A stretch of DNA of 64,000 nt, from contig JAEUIU010000071.1 of the NCBI GenBank assembly GCA_016795065.1, positions 1 to 64,000 on the forward strand, in the 5' to 3' direction. Below, in pieces: positions 51,713-61,603 of the stretch. The notes beneath the pieces were generated by a model. It saw only the letters and a list, made by a program, of their open reading frames with translations, was not told where the DNA came from and ran no database searches. Within the stretch, counting starts at the first letter, position 1. Each line of letters opens with the position of its first letter. The DNA comes from Phycisphaerae bacterium (GTDB taxonomy: Bacteria > Planctomycetota > Phycisphaerae > Phycisphaerales > SM1A02). The position numbers and the translations under genes are program-made.

Positions 51713-53130
51713 CAACCGCGATTGAACTTGCCTATCTCTTTGCCACCGGACTCTTCGTCCTTTCACTTCACTGGATGGGTGACCCCAAGACCGCTCGCCG
51801 CGGCGTGCACGCCGGCATGCTGGCGATGCTCGTCGCCGTGCTGGCGACTTGGGCCAAGCCCGAGGTCTCGCACCACTCCGATTTCGTTCGCCACGCGTGG
51901 GTCATCATTCCCATCGGGCTCGCGATCTGGCCGGGTATCTGGCTCTCGCTCGTTCCGATCACCGCCGTGCCCCAGCGAACCGCCCTCTCGCACGCCTTCG
52001 GCGGTCTTGCCGCCGGACTGGTCGGGACGGCCGAGTATTTCCACCTCCTGAGCGCCAACCCCGCCGCGCTAACGCCGTTCATGATGACGGCGATCGTCGC
52101 CGAGATCATCCTCGGCTACCTCACCTTCACCGGCTCGATCATCGCCGCGGCGAAGCTCCAGGAAGTGAAGTGGATTCCGCAGCGGCCGTGGGTTTACCCG
52201 GGCCAGAACGTGGTCAACCTCATCGCCCTCGGCGTGGCCATCGTGCTTGGCGCCCTCCTCATCTTCAACCCGAACGCGGGTTGGGCTCCTTACGCCTTCT
52301 GCGGTGTCATTTTCCTGGCCCTCAACTTCGGCTGGATGCTGGTGATGCCGATCGGCGGCGCGGACATGCCGACGGTCATCGCGATTCTCAACTCCTACGC
52401 GGGTCTCTCCGCGGTGGCGATGGGATTCGTCCTCGACAACAAGCTCCTCATCACCGCCGGCGCGCTGGACGGTTCGAGCGGTCTCATCCTCTCGATCATC
52501 ATGTGCAAGGCCATGAACCGCTCCTTCGCCAACGTCCTCTTCGGGGCGTTCGGCCAGGTGCAGCAGAAGGCCGCAGGCGGGGAACAGAAGGCCTACAAGC
52601 CCGAGACCCCGGAAGGCGCAGGCCAGATCCTCGAGCAGGCCAGCTCGGTGGTCATCGTCCCGGGCTACGGCCTCGCCGTCGCCCAGGCCCAGCACAAGGT
52701 CCGCGAGCTCTACGACCAGCTCAAGAAGCGGGGGATCACCGTCCGCTTTGCGATCCATCCGGTCGCGGGGCGTATGCCCGGCCACATGAACGTGTTGTTA
52801 GCCGAAGCCGAGATCCCCTACGACGACCTTGTCGAGATGGAGGAGATCAACAGCGACATGCCGCAGTGCGATGTCTGCATCGTGCTCGGGGCCAACGACG
52901 TCGTGAATCCGGCGGCCCGCTTCGACAAGACGAGCCCGATCTACGGCATGCCGATCATCGACGCCGACCGGGCCCGGACGGTCTTCGCGGTGAAGCGGAG
53001 CAAGAACCCCGGCTTCGCCGGGATCGACAACGACCTCTACTTCCTCGACAAGACCTTCATGCTCTTCGGTGACGCGAAGGCGGTCGTCGGCGAGCTGGTG
53101 AAGGCCCTCTCGCCCTCCGCCGGACACTGA
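51709..53130 (+). CDS. pntB: NAD(P) transhydrogenase subunit beta
   Basis: A 473-residue membrane and NADP(H)-binding subunit. The first 250 residues hold about nine helices. Domain III starts with V-V-I-V-P-G-Y-G-L-A-V-A-Q-A-Q-H and includes F-A-I-H-P-V-A-G-R-M-P-G-H-M-N-V-L-L-A-E-A and the V-N-P-A-A loop. It is coupled to pntAB by the ATGA overlap. A rho-independent terminator follows 50 bp after the stop. Confidence 0.96.
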   Translation: MTTAIELAYLFATGLFVLSLHWMGDPKTARRGVHAGMLAMLVAVLATWAKPEVSHHSDFVRHAWVIIPIGLAIWPGIWLSLVPITAVPQRTALSHAFGGLAAGLVGTAEYFHLLSANPAALTPFMMTAIVAEIILGYLTFTGSIIAAAKLQEVKWIPQRPWVYPGQNVVNLIALGVAIVLGALLIFNPNAGWAPYAFCGVIFLALNFGWMLVMPIGGADMPTVIAILNSYAGLSAVAMGFVLDNKLLITAGALDGSSGLILSIIMCKAMNRSFANVLFGAFGQVQQKAAGGEQKAYKPETPEGAGQILEQASSVVIVPGYGLAVAQAQHKVRELYDQLKKRGITVRFAIHPVAGRMPGHMNVLLAEAEIPYDDLVEMEEINSDMPQCDVCIVLGANDVVNPAARFDKTSPIYGMPIIDADRARTVFAVKRSKNPGFAGIDNDLYFLDKTFMLFGDAKAVVGELVKALSPSAGH

Positions 53131-53179
53131 GTCTGGCTGCGACCGCCGCCTCAACGCGACGGACGCGACGAAACCGACA

Positions 53180-53213
53180 GGGTGGTCGGCCCGAGGGGCC
53201 GACCGCCCTTTTT
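53180..53213 (+). terminator. Rho-independent terminator of the pnt operon
   Basis: A 13-position stem (53180-53192 with 53196-53208, one T-G pair) and a run of five T (53209-53213), 50 bp after the pntB stop. Confidence 0.85.
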
Positions 53214-53294
53214 CGTTTGGTCGCTTTCGCACGGCAGTCATGTGCTCGCAACGAACCCGCGGCGAACGAAGAGCGTGTACAACGTCACCTTCCC

Positions 53295-55187
53295 ATGACC
53301 GCGCTGCCCACCCTCGTCATCGACTTCGACAGCACCATCGTCCGCCTGGAGGGGCTGGACGAGCTCGCCCGGCTCGCCCTTGCCTCGGATCCGGGGCGGG
53401 ACAAGGCGATCGCGACGATCGAGGGGATCACCCGTCAGGGGATGGAGGGAACGATCGGCATCGACGAATCGTTAGAGCGTCGGCTCAAGGCGGTTCGCAT
53501 CGGACGCCGGCACGTCGAGGAGGTGGTGAAACTCCTCCGTCGCAACATCAGTCCATCGTTCAAGCGGCTGCGTTCCGCGATCCGCCGCAACGCCGACCGG
53601 ATCCACGTCGTCTCCAGCGGCTTCCGTGAGTACGTCGAACCGATCTGCGTCGACCTGGGCATGAAGGCCGAGCACATCCACTGCAACACCTTCACTTGGT
53701 CGAAGGAGGGTGTCGTCACCGGTTTCGACCGGAAGTCGTCGCTCGCCAAGCCAGGCGGCAAGGCCGCGATCGTCCGTTCCCTCAAGCTGGCCAAGCCGGT
53801 CGTCGCGGTCGGCGACGGGGCGACCGACTGCGAGATCCGTGACCATGGCGCCGCCGACGAGTTCGTCGCCTACTGCGAGAACGTCGAACGGGACAGCGTC
53901 GTGCAGCGGGCCGATCGCGTGGTGCGATCGTTGGACGAAGTGTTATGGCTCTTTGAGATGCCGGGTTCGCCGAGCTTTCCCAAGTCGCGGATGGTGGCCC
54001 TTCTCTTGGAGAACATCCACCCCGACGCGGCCGAGGCCCTGCGTCAGGAGGGCTATCGCGTCGAGGCCCTGAGCGACGCCCTGAATGAAGCCGAACTCTC
54101 CCGTTCGATTCGGGGCGTCTCGCTCCTGGGCATTCGCTCGAAGACCCAGGTCACGGCGAAGGCCCTGGCCGGGGCTGATCGCCTGCTTGCAGTCGGCTGC
54201 TTCTGCATTGGCACCGAGCAGGTCGATCTTGGTGCGGCCAGCGATCGCGGGGTCGCGGTCTTCAACGCCCCGTACAGCAACACCCGTAGCGTCGTTGAGC
54301 TGGCCATCGGCGAGATCGTCATGCTGCTTCGACGGGCGACCGAGTCGAGTGCGCTTCTTCACCAAGGCACCTGGAGGAAGAGTGCCGCCGGCTGTCGCGA
54401 GGTCCGCGGCCGCACCCTGGGCATCGTCGGCTACGGGCACATCGGCTCGCAGCTCTCGGTGCTCGCCGAGGCCCTCGGCATGCAGGTCCTCTTCTTCGAC
54501 CTTGAGGAGCGCCTGGCCCTGGGCAACGCAACCAAGTGCGATTCGCTGAACGAACTGTTAGGGAAGGCCGACATCGTCACCCTCCACGTCGACGGTCGGG
54601 CCTCGAACCGCAACCTGATCGGTGAGCGGCAGCTCAAGCGGATGCGGCAGGGGAGCCTTCTCCTCAACCTCAGCCGCGGCCACATCGTCGACATCGACGC
54701 CCTCGCCCGGGCCCTGCGCAGTGGCCACATCGCCGGCGCCGCGGTGGACGTCTTCCCGGAGGAGCCGCTCTCGAACAAGGATCCCTTCCTCTCGCCCCTC
54801 CGCGGAATCCCTAACGTCATCCTCACTCCGCACGTCGGAGGCAGCACTGCCGAGGCCCAGCAGTCGATCGGCACCTTCGTCGCGGCCCGACTCATCGAGT
54901 ATGTCAATGCCGGCAACACCGGCGGGGCGGTGAACCTTCCGCCGATCCAACTCGCGGGGATGCCCCGGGCCCACCGGTTCCTCCATCTCCACCGCAATCA
55001 GCCCGGCATTCTCGCCGCGATCAACGCGATCCTCGCCAAACGGAAGATCAACATCCTCGGGCAGGGGCTGCGCACCGACGAGCGCGTCGGCTACGTCATC
55101 ACCGACGTCAACAAGACCTACGACTCCGACGTCATTGCCGAGCTCAAGGCCATTCCCGGGACGATTCGCTTCCGGGTGCTGTATTGA
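53295..55187 (+). CDS. serB/serA: Fused phosphoserine phosphatase / D-3-phosphoglycerate dehydrogenase (SerB-SerA)
   Basis: A 630-residue fusion. Residues 1-215 are a HAD phosphatase: D-F-D-S-T (nucleophile), S-S-G-F, and G-D-G-A-T-D-C. Residues about 235-545 are phosphoglycerate dehydrogenase of the E. coli type: V-G-Y-G-H-I-G-S-Q, N-L-S-R-G, F-P-E-E-P and T-P-H-V-G-G-S-T-A-E-A-Q give the NAD fold and the Arg/Glu/His triad. Residues about 560-630 are an ACT domain (N-Q-P-G-I-L-A-A-I-N) that likely binds serine. The first and last enzymes of serine synthesis are thus joined; serC is not adjacent. Start ATG 53295. Confidence 0.94.
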   Translation: MTALPTLVIDFDSTIVRLEGLDELARLALASDPGRDKAIATIEGITRQGMEGTIGIDESLERRLKAVRIGRRHVEEVVKLLRRNISPSFKRLRSAIRRNADRIHVVSSGFREYVEPICVDLGMKAEHIHCNTFTWSKEGVVTGFDRKSSLAKPGGKAAIVRSLKLAKPVVAVGDGATDCEIRDHGAADEFVAYCENVERDSVVQRADRVVRSLDEVLWLFEMPGSPSFPKSRMVALLLENIHPDAAEALRQEGYRVEALSDALNEAELSRSIRGVSLLGIRSKTQVTAKALAGADRLLAVGCFCIGTEQVDLGAASDRGVAVFNAPYSNTRSVVELAIGEIVMLLRRATESSALLHQGTWRKSAAGCREVRGRTLGIVGYGHIGSQLSVLAEALGMQVLFFDLEERLALGNATKCDSLNELLGKADIVTLHVDGRASNRNLIGERQLKRMRQGSLLLNLSRGHIVDIDALARALRSGHIAGAAVDVFPEEPLSNKDPFLSPLRGIPNVILTPHVGGSTAEAQQSIGTFVAARLIEYVNAGNTGGAVNLPPIQLAGMPRAHRFLHLHRNQPGILAAINAILAKRKINILGQGLRTDERVGYVITDVNKTYDSDVIAELKAIPGTIRFRVLY

Positions 55188-55211
55188 CCGGGTGGCTGAC
55201 GAACGAGGCGA

Positions 55212-56243
55212 CTATCGCGGGAGCGTCTCTCGCAGCACCCGCATCCAGTGGCCGTGGCGGAAGCCGAGGCGCTCTGCATCAGACCAGCCGCGGCGGGCGA
55301 GTGCCGCGTCGAGCTGGCGGTAGTCGCGAGGATGCTTGAGGCCTGGCGGGAGCATCTCCGGTCCGAAGCCGCCGTCGAGGTCGCTCCCGAGGCAGGTCCG
55401 CATCCGCCCGATGAGATCGGCCACCCGCTCGACGTGGGCGATCGCGTCATCGATGGTTGGCGAGCGACCGACCGCCAGGAACTTCCCAAAGAGATTCAGC
55501 CCGATGACGCCGCCGCGATCGGCGATGGCCCGGATCTGGGCATCGGTCAGGTGACGTTCCTTCGCATCGAGCAGGGCCCGGCAATTGGAGTGCGTGGCCA
55601 CGACGCGCTTCGTTGTCACTCCTAACAGCTCGTCCACGCTGGCATCGGAGAGGTGGGAGACGTCGTGGAGGATCCCGAGCCCATCGAAAGCCGCCACCAG
55701 TTCGCGGCCCAAGGCAGTCAGTCCGCCGCCGCTGGAGTTTCCGCCCGAATAGCGGGAGCCGTAGCCCCAGCTCATGCCGACCACGCGAACGCCTCGCCCG
55801 AACCACCATGCGGCCTCGGATGGCGTCCGGATCGGGTCCGCACACTCCATGAGGAGGACGATCCCCAGCGGGGCGCTCGGCCGGCCATCGGCCGCTGCGG
55901 CCTCGAGGTCGCGCACGGTGCGGATGATCCGCATCGCCCCGAGACGCTCCTGTTCGAGGTACCAATCAAGCTGTCGCACGCCGGCAGTGTGGGCGCCTTC
56001 GACGTCGGTGGAGTCGCCGTATCCGCCCGGCTGTCCCGGCGCCTTGGCCTCGGTGAAGATCGTCCCGAAGGCGATGCGCACCGGCGCTTCGCGCAGGTCG
56101 GGATAGGAAACGCAACCGCTGGCCGGATCCGCGGGACGGGTGAAATCGCGGCCGGCCTCGGCGAGGTAGGCGAGGTCAAGATGCCCGTCGAGCCACCAGT
56201 CGCCTCCGACCGGTCCGCTGCCTGTTGTGGAAGGGGTCGTCAC
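55212..56243 (-). CDS. M19 membrane-dipeptidase-type peptidase
   Basis: A 343-residue enzyme of the renal dipeptidase family (amidohydrolase fold, two metals). Marks: D-G-H-L-D-L (first metal site), L-L-M-E-C-A-D-P, D-V-S-H-L-S-D, T-H-S-N-C-R and G-S-D-L-D-G-G. No signal peptide is seen, so it is probably cytosolic. The start is GTG 56243, as no nearer ATG fits. It likely cleaves dipeptides, possibly including D-residues. It lies 48 bp after the kinase gene on the same strand. Confidence 0.92.
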   Translation of the reverse strand: MTTPSTTGSGPVGGDWWLDGHLDLAYLAEAGRDFTRPADPASGCVSYPDLREAPVRIAFGTIFTEAKAPGQPGGYGDSTDVEGAHTAGVRQLDWYLEQERLGAMRIIRTVRDLEAAAADGRPSAPLGIVLLMECADPIRTPSEAAWWFGRGVRVVGMSWGYGSRYSGGNSSGGGLTALGRELVAAFDGLGILHDVSHLSDASVDELLGVTTKRVVATHSNCRALLDAKERHLTDAQIRAIADRGGVIGLNLFGKFLAVGRSPTIDDAIAHVERVADLIGRMRTCLGSDLDGGFGPEMLPPGLKHPRDYRQLDAALARRGWSDAERLGFRHGHWMRVLRETLPR

Positions 56244-56291
56244 AATCTGTTCAATACCAGCTTTCGCCTCACTCCGTCGCCTGTGACGCCT

Positions 56292-58511
56292 CTATCTGAT
56301 CGTCGCCAGCAGCTCGTCAAATTCCTTGGCCCTCGCCTCGTCGTTGCGCTTTCGGTAGGCCGTTGCCAATCCCTGGCACATGGCCGGCCGCCCGTCAGGC
56401 TGGTTGATGATGCCGGTGCGGGCGGTGATCTCGAACTCGATGCGCATCAGTCGCTCGGCCTCCTCCAATTGCCCGTCCACCGTCAGGGTGATGACCAGAT
56501 TCTGTCGCGTCGACATCGCGAGGTGATGGGAGGTCGGCAGGCTTCGATCGCACACTTCCAGGGCCCGCCGGAGCATCTCGATCGCCTTTGGCCGCTGCCC
56601 AAGATGCACCATGGCGTTGGCCATCGAACGGGCCGCTTCGGCAAGGTCGATCGCATCGCCGCCGAAGCGCTCGCGCAGGTCGATGCACTCGTCGAAGAGC
56701 TTCAATGACTCGTCCATCCGACCCATGCGGACATACGCGGTCGCAAGGTTGTTGAGTGCCGTCGAGAGGTGCAGGGGTTTGGTGCCGTGGGCGGCCCTGG
56801 CCATCCGCGTCGCCTCCTCAAAGAGGTTTACCGCGCCCATCGTGTCACCGTCCTCAAATCGAGCGGCGCCGAGATTGTTGAGGCACTCGGCGATGAGTTC
56901 CGGGTGATCGGGCGTCAGTCGTCGACGCATGTCCAAGGCCTGGGTGTGGGCGGCGATTGCCTCGTCGATGCGCCGAGCTCGCCGAAGCGCCTGACCCATG
57001 TTGGTGAGGGTCGACGCCACTTGGGGCGAGTCGGAGCCGTAGACCGCATGGGTAAACTCGACGGCTGCCTCATAATGCATGATCGCCTTGTCGGTTGAGC
57101 CGAGTCGGTGGTAACGCTCGGCGAGGGCGTTGTGCATGACCAGCGCGATGTCTGGGTCGGAGTCGAGTTCGGCGGTGAAACGTTCGGCCTCGTCGAGCGT
57201 GTCGATGAGGTTCTGCTCGAGGGCACCCGTTCGTCCAGGATCGAGCGACTCGAGAAGCCGAACGAGCGACGAGTTGATGCGGCGGGTGCGTTCGTTGGCG
57301 GTTCGCTCCTGCTGCCACGCGATGCCGGCCCACACAGCCGAGGCGCTCAACACGAGCACGACAACTCCGGTCGCCGTGGCGAGGATCCGATTTCGCTGCA
57401 CATACCGACGCAGGCGATAGGCCAGTCCAGGCTCGCGAGCAACAATGGGCCGGCGGTCGCGGCAGGCTCGAAGGTCGCTCGCCAGCGCGGCGGCGGTGGC
57501 GTAGCGCCGACTCGGTTCCTTGGCCATCGCCGTTGCGATGATGATCGACGGGTCGCCTGCAAGGTCGCTGCGGAACCGATGGGCCGACGGCGGCTCCTGT
57601 TCGAGCAGGAAGCGGACCGCCTCCGCGACGCCCTTCCCGCTCACGTCGAAGGGGGGCTTGCCGGTCAGGACCTCAAACGCGAGCGAGCCGAGAGCGTAGA
57701 CATCTGCCCGTTCGTCGATTCCGCTCTCGCCGCGCAGTTGCTCGGGACTCATGCTGCCGAGCGTGCCGATCACATCACCATGCGAGGTGTGCAGCGTCGT
57801 GGATGGCGAGCCATCGATCGCCCGGGCGATGCCGAAATCGAGGATCTTCGGATCGCCATCGGCGGTGACGAGGATGTTCGCCGGCTTCAGGTCGCGGTGC
57901 ACGACGCCTCGCCGATGTGCGTGGTCGACCGCATCGGCCACGGAGGCGAGGAGTTCCAGCGTCTCATCCAACGACGGAGTGCGCTGTCGGACCCACGTCG
58001 TGATCGGTTCCCCTTCGATGAGCTCCATCGCGCTGAAGGGCACGAACTGGGTGGGATCATGCGGATGGATCGCTACGCCGGCGGCATGGATCGCGGCAAT
58101 GCCCGGATGCTGAAGGCGGCCGAGGAGTTCCCCTTCGCGGCGGAAGCGGGCCAACGCGGCCTCGGACAGGAGCTCCGGTCGAATGAGCTTGAGGGCGACC
58201 TTTCGTTTCGGCCGGTCCTGCTCGGCCTCGTACACGATGCCCATGCCACCCGAGCCGATGCGGCGGAGGATGCGAAACGCACCGATCCGCTCGCCGATCA
58301 GTCGGTCATGGGAATCGTGACTGGCAAGCCGAGGCACGTCGGTCAGGAACGCCGGATCGCCAGCATGCCCGAGCAACCGCATCACCTCGTTCCGGATCCC
58401 GGCGTCAAGCCCGGGATCCGAGAGGGCTCCGACGCGCTGGTCCGGCGTCAGTTCAACTACCCGATCAAAGAGGTCCCGGACGGCGACGAACCTGTCCGAC
58501 CCGCCGCTCAC
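56292..58511 (-). CDS. Ser/Thr protein kinase with membrane segment and TPR repeats, second module
   Basis: A 739-residue kinase from GTG 58511, which overlaps the sigma stop by four bases (GTGA). Kinase domain about 78-345: I-G-S-G-G-M-G-I-V-Y, A-L-K-L-I-R, H-R-D-L-K-P-A-N, D-F-G-I-A-R and M-S-P-E-Q-L. One transmembrane helix (A-T-G-V-V-V-L-V-L-S-A-S-A-V-W-A-G) and then TPR repeats in the outer part. Same layout as the kinase at 18355, but the sequences have diverged. Control of the adjacent sigma factor is inference. Confidence 0.92.
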   Translation of the reverse strand: MSGGSDRFVAVRDLFDRVVELTPDQRVGALSDPGLDAGIRNEVMRLLGHAGDPAFLTDVPRLASHDSHDRLIGERIGAFRILRRIGSGGMGIVYEAEQDRPKRKVALKLIRPELLSEAALARFRREGELLGRLQHPGIAAIHAAGVAIHPHDPTQFVPFSAMELIEGEPITTWVRQRTPSLDETLELLASVADAVDHAHRRGVVHRDLKPANILVTADGDPKILDFGIARAIDGSPSTTLHTSHGDVIGTLGSMSPEQLRGESGIDERADVYALGSLAFEVLTGKPPFDVSGKGVAEAVRFLLEQEPPSAHRFRSDLAGDPSIIIATAMAKEPSRRYATAAALASDLRACRDRRPIVAREPGLAYRLRRYVQRNRILATATGVVVLVLSASAVWAGIAWQQERTANERTRRINSSLVRLLESLDPGRTGALEQNLIDTLDEAERFTAELDSDPDIALVMHNALAERYHRLGSTDKAIMHYEAAVEFTHAVYGSDSPQVASTLTNMGQALRRARRIDEAIAAHTQALDMRRRLTPDHPELIAECLNNLGAARFEDGDTMGAVNLFEEATRMARAAHGTKPLHLSTALNNLATAYVRMGRMDESLKLFDECIDLRERFGGDAIDLAEAARSMANAMVHLGQRPKAIEMLRRALEVCDRSLPTSHHLAMSTRQNLVITLTVDGQLEEAERLMRIEFEITARTGIINQPDGRPAMCQGLATAYRKRNDEARAKEFDELLATIR

Positions 58512-59116
58512 GATTCCGATCCTTGGGTGAGCGCGTCCCGCAACCACGCTCGAGCGAAGGCCCAGTCGCGTTTGACGGTGGCCGAGCCGACCCCGAGAAC
58601 GTCCGCAGCCTCGTCGACGGAGAGTCCGGCGAAATAGCGCAACTCGACGGTCTTCATCAGGCGGCTGTCCATGGCGCCGAGCCGCTCCAGGGCCTCGTCG
58701 AGGGCGACCAGATCGATCGCGCTCCCGCCGGCATCAGGATCGGGCAGCGTGTCAGCCAGTCGGTCGTCAAATTCCAGCATCGTGGCGGAGCCTCCACGCT
58801 TCAAGCGCCGTTTGGCTCTGGCGTGGGTCACCAAAATGCGACGCATCATCATCGCGGCGGTCGCAAGAAAGTGATGGCGGTCCTGCCAACGGATGTCGCG
58901 CTGGCGGGAGATCTGAAGCCAGGCCTCGTGGACGAGGGCCGTCGGCTGGAGCGTGTGGCTGGATCGCTCTCCCAGAAGGGCCCGTCGGGCCTGATCGCGC
59001 AACAGGTCGTAGACCAGCGGGAGCAGGTGGTCCAGCGCGGTCTTGTTCCCTCCGCTCGCGGCGGCGAGCAGTTGGGTGATCTGACTATCTCGAAGCTCGG
59101 AAGGATCTTCCGTCAT
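58508..59116 (-). CDS. ECF-family sigma factor, second module
   Basis: A 202-residue sigma factor. Region 2: L-P-L-V-Y-D-L-L-R-D-Q-A-R and T-A-L-V-H-E-A-W-L-Q-I. Region 4: V-E-L-R-Y-F-A-G-L-S-V-D-E-A-A-D-V-L-G-V. It resembles the sigma factor at 17633 along its length (W-A-F-A-R-A-W-L near the end of both). It overlaps the kinase start by four bases, so the pair is cotranslated. Confidence 0.92.
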   Translation of the reverse strand: MTEDPSELRDSQITQLLAAASGGNKTALDHLLPLVYDLLRDQARRALLGERSSHTLQPTALVHEAWLQISRQRDIRWQDRHHFLATAAMMMRRILVTHARAKRRLKRGGSATMLEFDDRLADTLPDPDAGGSAIDLVALDEALERLGAMDSRLMKTVELRYFAGLSVDEAADVLGVGSATVKRDWAFARAWLRDALTQGSES

Positions 59117-59368
59117 GGCCTACCTTGCGCAGCGATCGCCGCCCCGAAGAACCTCGCCACAATCAGACGTTGCTCAGCCCCGCTCATCGCAGCGAGTTCC
59201 CACGACCCTCGCCGAACCCGGATCCCGGCGGAGGCTGACGCTCAGGTCGCCCAGCAATCGCAATTGTACGGGCGACCTTGACCCGTTCGGAAGATGGCTC
59301 TACGAGGCAGGACGCGAAAGCGAAGGAGGTCGATTGAGTCCGGAAGCCGTGTCCGGTAGCCTCTTCTC

Positions 59369-59953
59369 ATGGAGTCGAATGCCTCGCCGAGGCCCCAAAC
59401 CGAGCCACCGCCCATGCCGGGTACCGAGCGTTCGACGGGACACACGGGCCCTTTCGTCGGGCCCGAATCGGCCGTGATGGCATTGCGGCCACCCCTTGCT
59501 CCCAGCCTGCAGCCTCGATCGCTTGATGGCTTGGCGTATGAGCGGCGGGGCCGACGTCGGGCGGCCCTCATCGTCGCGATGGCCTGTTTTGCCCTCCTCG
59601 CAGTGGCCGCGTCGCTCTCACCCGATGGTGCGGGACATGGCACGCACCGCCAGCTTGGGCTGCCTCCATGCGGTTGGGTCGCTGGGTTTGGGATACCATG
59701 CCCGACCTGCGGAATGACCACCGCGTTCGCCTCGGCCGCCGATGGCGATCTCGTCTCGTCGTTCCTCACCCAGCCGATGGGCTGTATTCTCGCCCTCACC
59801 ACCGCAGCCGCTGCCTTGGTTTCGGCGTATGTGGCGGCGACGGGGTCGGCGATCGGCGGGCACCTGCTTCGGCTGGTGACCCCGAAGGTCGGTTGGTGGG
59901 TCGCGGGTCTGATCCTCGCGGCTTGGATGTACAAGGTCATCGTCTTTCGGTGA
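59369..59953 (+). CDS. DUF2752 membrane protein
   Basis: A 194-residue protein with three hydrophobic segments in the C-terminal two thirds. The signature G-I-P-C-P-T-C-G-M-T-T-A-F marks DUF2752. The first about 60 residues are Pro/Arg-rich and may not be translated; ATG 59414 and ATG 59477 are later candidates. Function of the family is not established. Confidence 0.85.
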   Translation: MESNASPRPQTEPPPMPGTERSTGHTGPFVGPESAVMALRPPLAPSLQPRSLDGLAYERRGRRRAALIVAMACFALLAVAASLSPDGAGHGTHRQLGLPPCGWVAGFGIPCPTCGMTTAFASAADGDLVSSFLTQPMGCILALTTAAAALVSAYVAATGSAIGGHLLRLVTPKVGWWVAGLILAAWMYKVIVFR

Positions 59954-60042
59954 TCGTCGGTTGGCGATTGCTCGCACACGCCGTGGGGAATTGGCCTCTC
60001 CTGTCGCGCCTCGGCGGCTCCCCCAGCGAATTGCACTTCCCC

Positions 60043-60747
60043 ATGGCAACCATCGACCTTATCGCCACACCCTTCCGTGTCCGACGACGAACCGCCCCGA
60101 TCGGGGGCGTGGTTCTCACGGTCGGCCTCGCCACGTTGGCCGGAAGCGGTTGCGCGGCATTGAACCTCGCGGGCGCGATCGGCAACGAGATGGAACGGAA
60201 CAAGAAGATCGAGGTCCTCGCCGAGTACGAGGGACTTGAGAATCACACCGTGGCCGTCCTCGTGCATGCCGACGCATCGACGCTTTACGAATACCCCAAC
60301 GTCACCTTGGACGCCGCAGGCAACATCGCCCTGCGCATCCAGGAGAATGTTCGCGGCGTCTCGGTTCTTGCGCCGGCAACGGTCATTCAGTGGCAGTACC
60401 AGACTCCGGCGTGGACGACGCTTCCTTACGGCCAAATCGCCGATGAGTTGGGCGTCGACCGCGTGGTGGTGGTGGACATCTACGAGTTCCGGCTGAACCC
60501 GCCGGGCAACCAGTACCTTTGGGATGGAGCCGCGGCGGCCAACGTCGGCATCATCGAGCGCGATGGCCTGGACCCGGACGCCTTCGCCGCGACCTTCGAT
60601 GTCCGCACCGCCTTTCCGAACCAGCTTGGCCTGAGCCGAGACAACCTCTCCGGACAAGCGGTGCTGACCGGTCTCCTCACCAAGTTCGTGCAGAAGTCCG
60701 CATGGCTCTTCTTCACGCACCTTGAGGACAAATACCCCGACAAGTGA
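60043..60747 (+). CDS. Exported, possibly lipid-anchored protein of unknown function
   Basis: A 234-residue protein. A hydrophobic N-terminal segment ends L-A-G-S-G-C, a loose lipobox, so it may be a lipoprotein. The domain that follows is beta-alpha and has V-V-V-D-I-Y-E-F-R-L-N-P-P-G-N-Q-Y. Start ATG 60043 begins the signal segment; the frame upstream overlaps the DUF2752 gene. The next gene, 112 bp on, is of similar make, and the two probably work together. Confidence 0.75.
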   Translation: MATIDLIATPFRVRRRTAPIGGVVLTVGLATLAGSGCAALNLAGAIGNEMERNKKIEVLAEYEGLENHTVAVLVHADASTLYEYPNVTLDAAGNIALRIQENVRGVSVLAPATVIQWQYQTPAWTTLPYGQIADELGVDRVVVVDIYEFRLNPPGNQYLWDGAAAANVGIIERDGLDPDAFAATFDVRTAFPNQLGLSRDNLSGQAVLTGLLTKFVQKSAWLFFTHLEDKYPDK

Positions 60748-60859
60748 CCCTCTGTCGCCGCTTCGCCCGACGTTCGTTCGGGTACTGCAGCGGGTAGCAG
60801 GTCGTGGGGATGATCGACTTTGCGTCGCCGTGCCCACCGACTCCCAGGAATCGCGATTC

Positions 60860-61603
60860 ATGCCAGACACTCGCTCGCTCCGCTTCCGTCCGACTGCCAT
60901 GGGGAAGGCCCGTTTGGTTGCCCGTTCGCTGTTGGCGTCGGCGGTTGTGGCGCTCTTGGGCCTGAGCAGCGGTCTTGGTGGATGCAACGTCGTCGCTCCA
61001 GCCAGCTACGCGCTCTTCGGGCCCGGCAAGGTGGGCGCCGAGCACACCCTCGCGAAGTCGCGCACCGTGGTCTTCGTCGACGATCGCCAGAACGTCCTGC
61101 CGCGGACGGTGCTCCGGGCGATGATCGGCGACAAGATTTCACAGGACCTGATGAGCCAAGACCTCATCCCCGCCGCTGTGCGACCCTCCGACGCAATCGC
61201 CGCCACCCGTCAGAATGAGGAGGGGGCGAAGCCAATGTCGATCGCCGCGATCGGTCGCGAGTTGGAGTGTCAACAGGTCGTCTACGTCCAGGTGACGTCC
61301 TTCTCGTTGAGTGGCGATGGGCGCGAGGGGCTCGGCGGAGGGGCGACGCCCACGGCGATCGCCAGCATCAAGGTGATTGACGTCGTCAACAACACGCGCA
61401 CCTATCCCTTGGGCGACAACAAGGCCGGTCGAGACGTGGTCGCGAAGGTTCGCGAGGTCGATCGAGATGAGTTTGCCACCGTGGCCAAACGCCGCACGGT
61501 CGAGGACCGACTGGCCATGGAGTTGGGCGACACGATCGCCAAACTCTTCTACGAGCACGAGCGAGTGGAACTCGGCGAGCACTTGGGACCGCGGTCGAAA
61601 TGA
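60860..61603 (+). CDS. Lipoprotein of unknown function
   Basis: A 247-residue protein with a signal segment ending L-G-G-C (good lipobox near residue 39). The body has T-V-V-F-V-D-D-R-Q-N-V-L-P and G-R-E-L-E-C-Q-Q-V-V-Y-V-Q-V, related in style to the protein before it. Start ATG 60860 fits the signal sequence. Its stop overlaps the next start (ATGA), so it is coupled to the gene at 61600. Confidence 0.75.
   Translation: MPDTRSLRFRPTAMGKARLVARSLLASAVVALLGLSSGLGGCNVVAPASYALFGPGKVGAEHTLAKSRTVVFVDDRQNVLPRTVLRAMIGDKISQDLMSQDLIPAAVRPSDAIAATRQNEEGAKPMSIAAIGRELECQQVVYVQVTSFSLSGDGREGLGGGATPTAIASIKVIDVVNNTRTYPLGDNKAGRDVVAKVREVDRDEFATVAKRRTVEDRLAMELGDTIAKLFYEHERVELGEHLGPRSK

Noticed and set aside
57108..58637. 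509-codon frame opposite the second kinase
   Set aside because: Antisense noise; the kinase motifs are complete on the other strand.
59242..60987. 581-codon minus frame over the DUF2752 and lipoprotein genes
   Set aside because: Covers two better-supported plus genes and has no domain.
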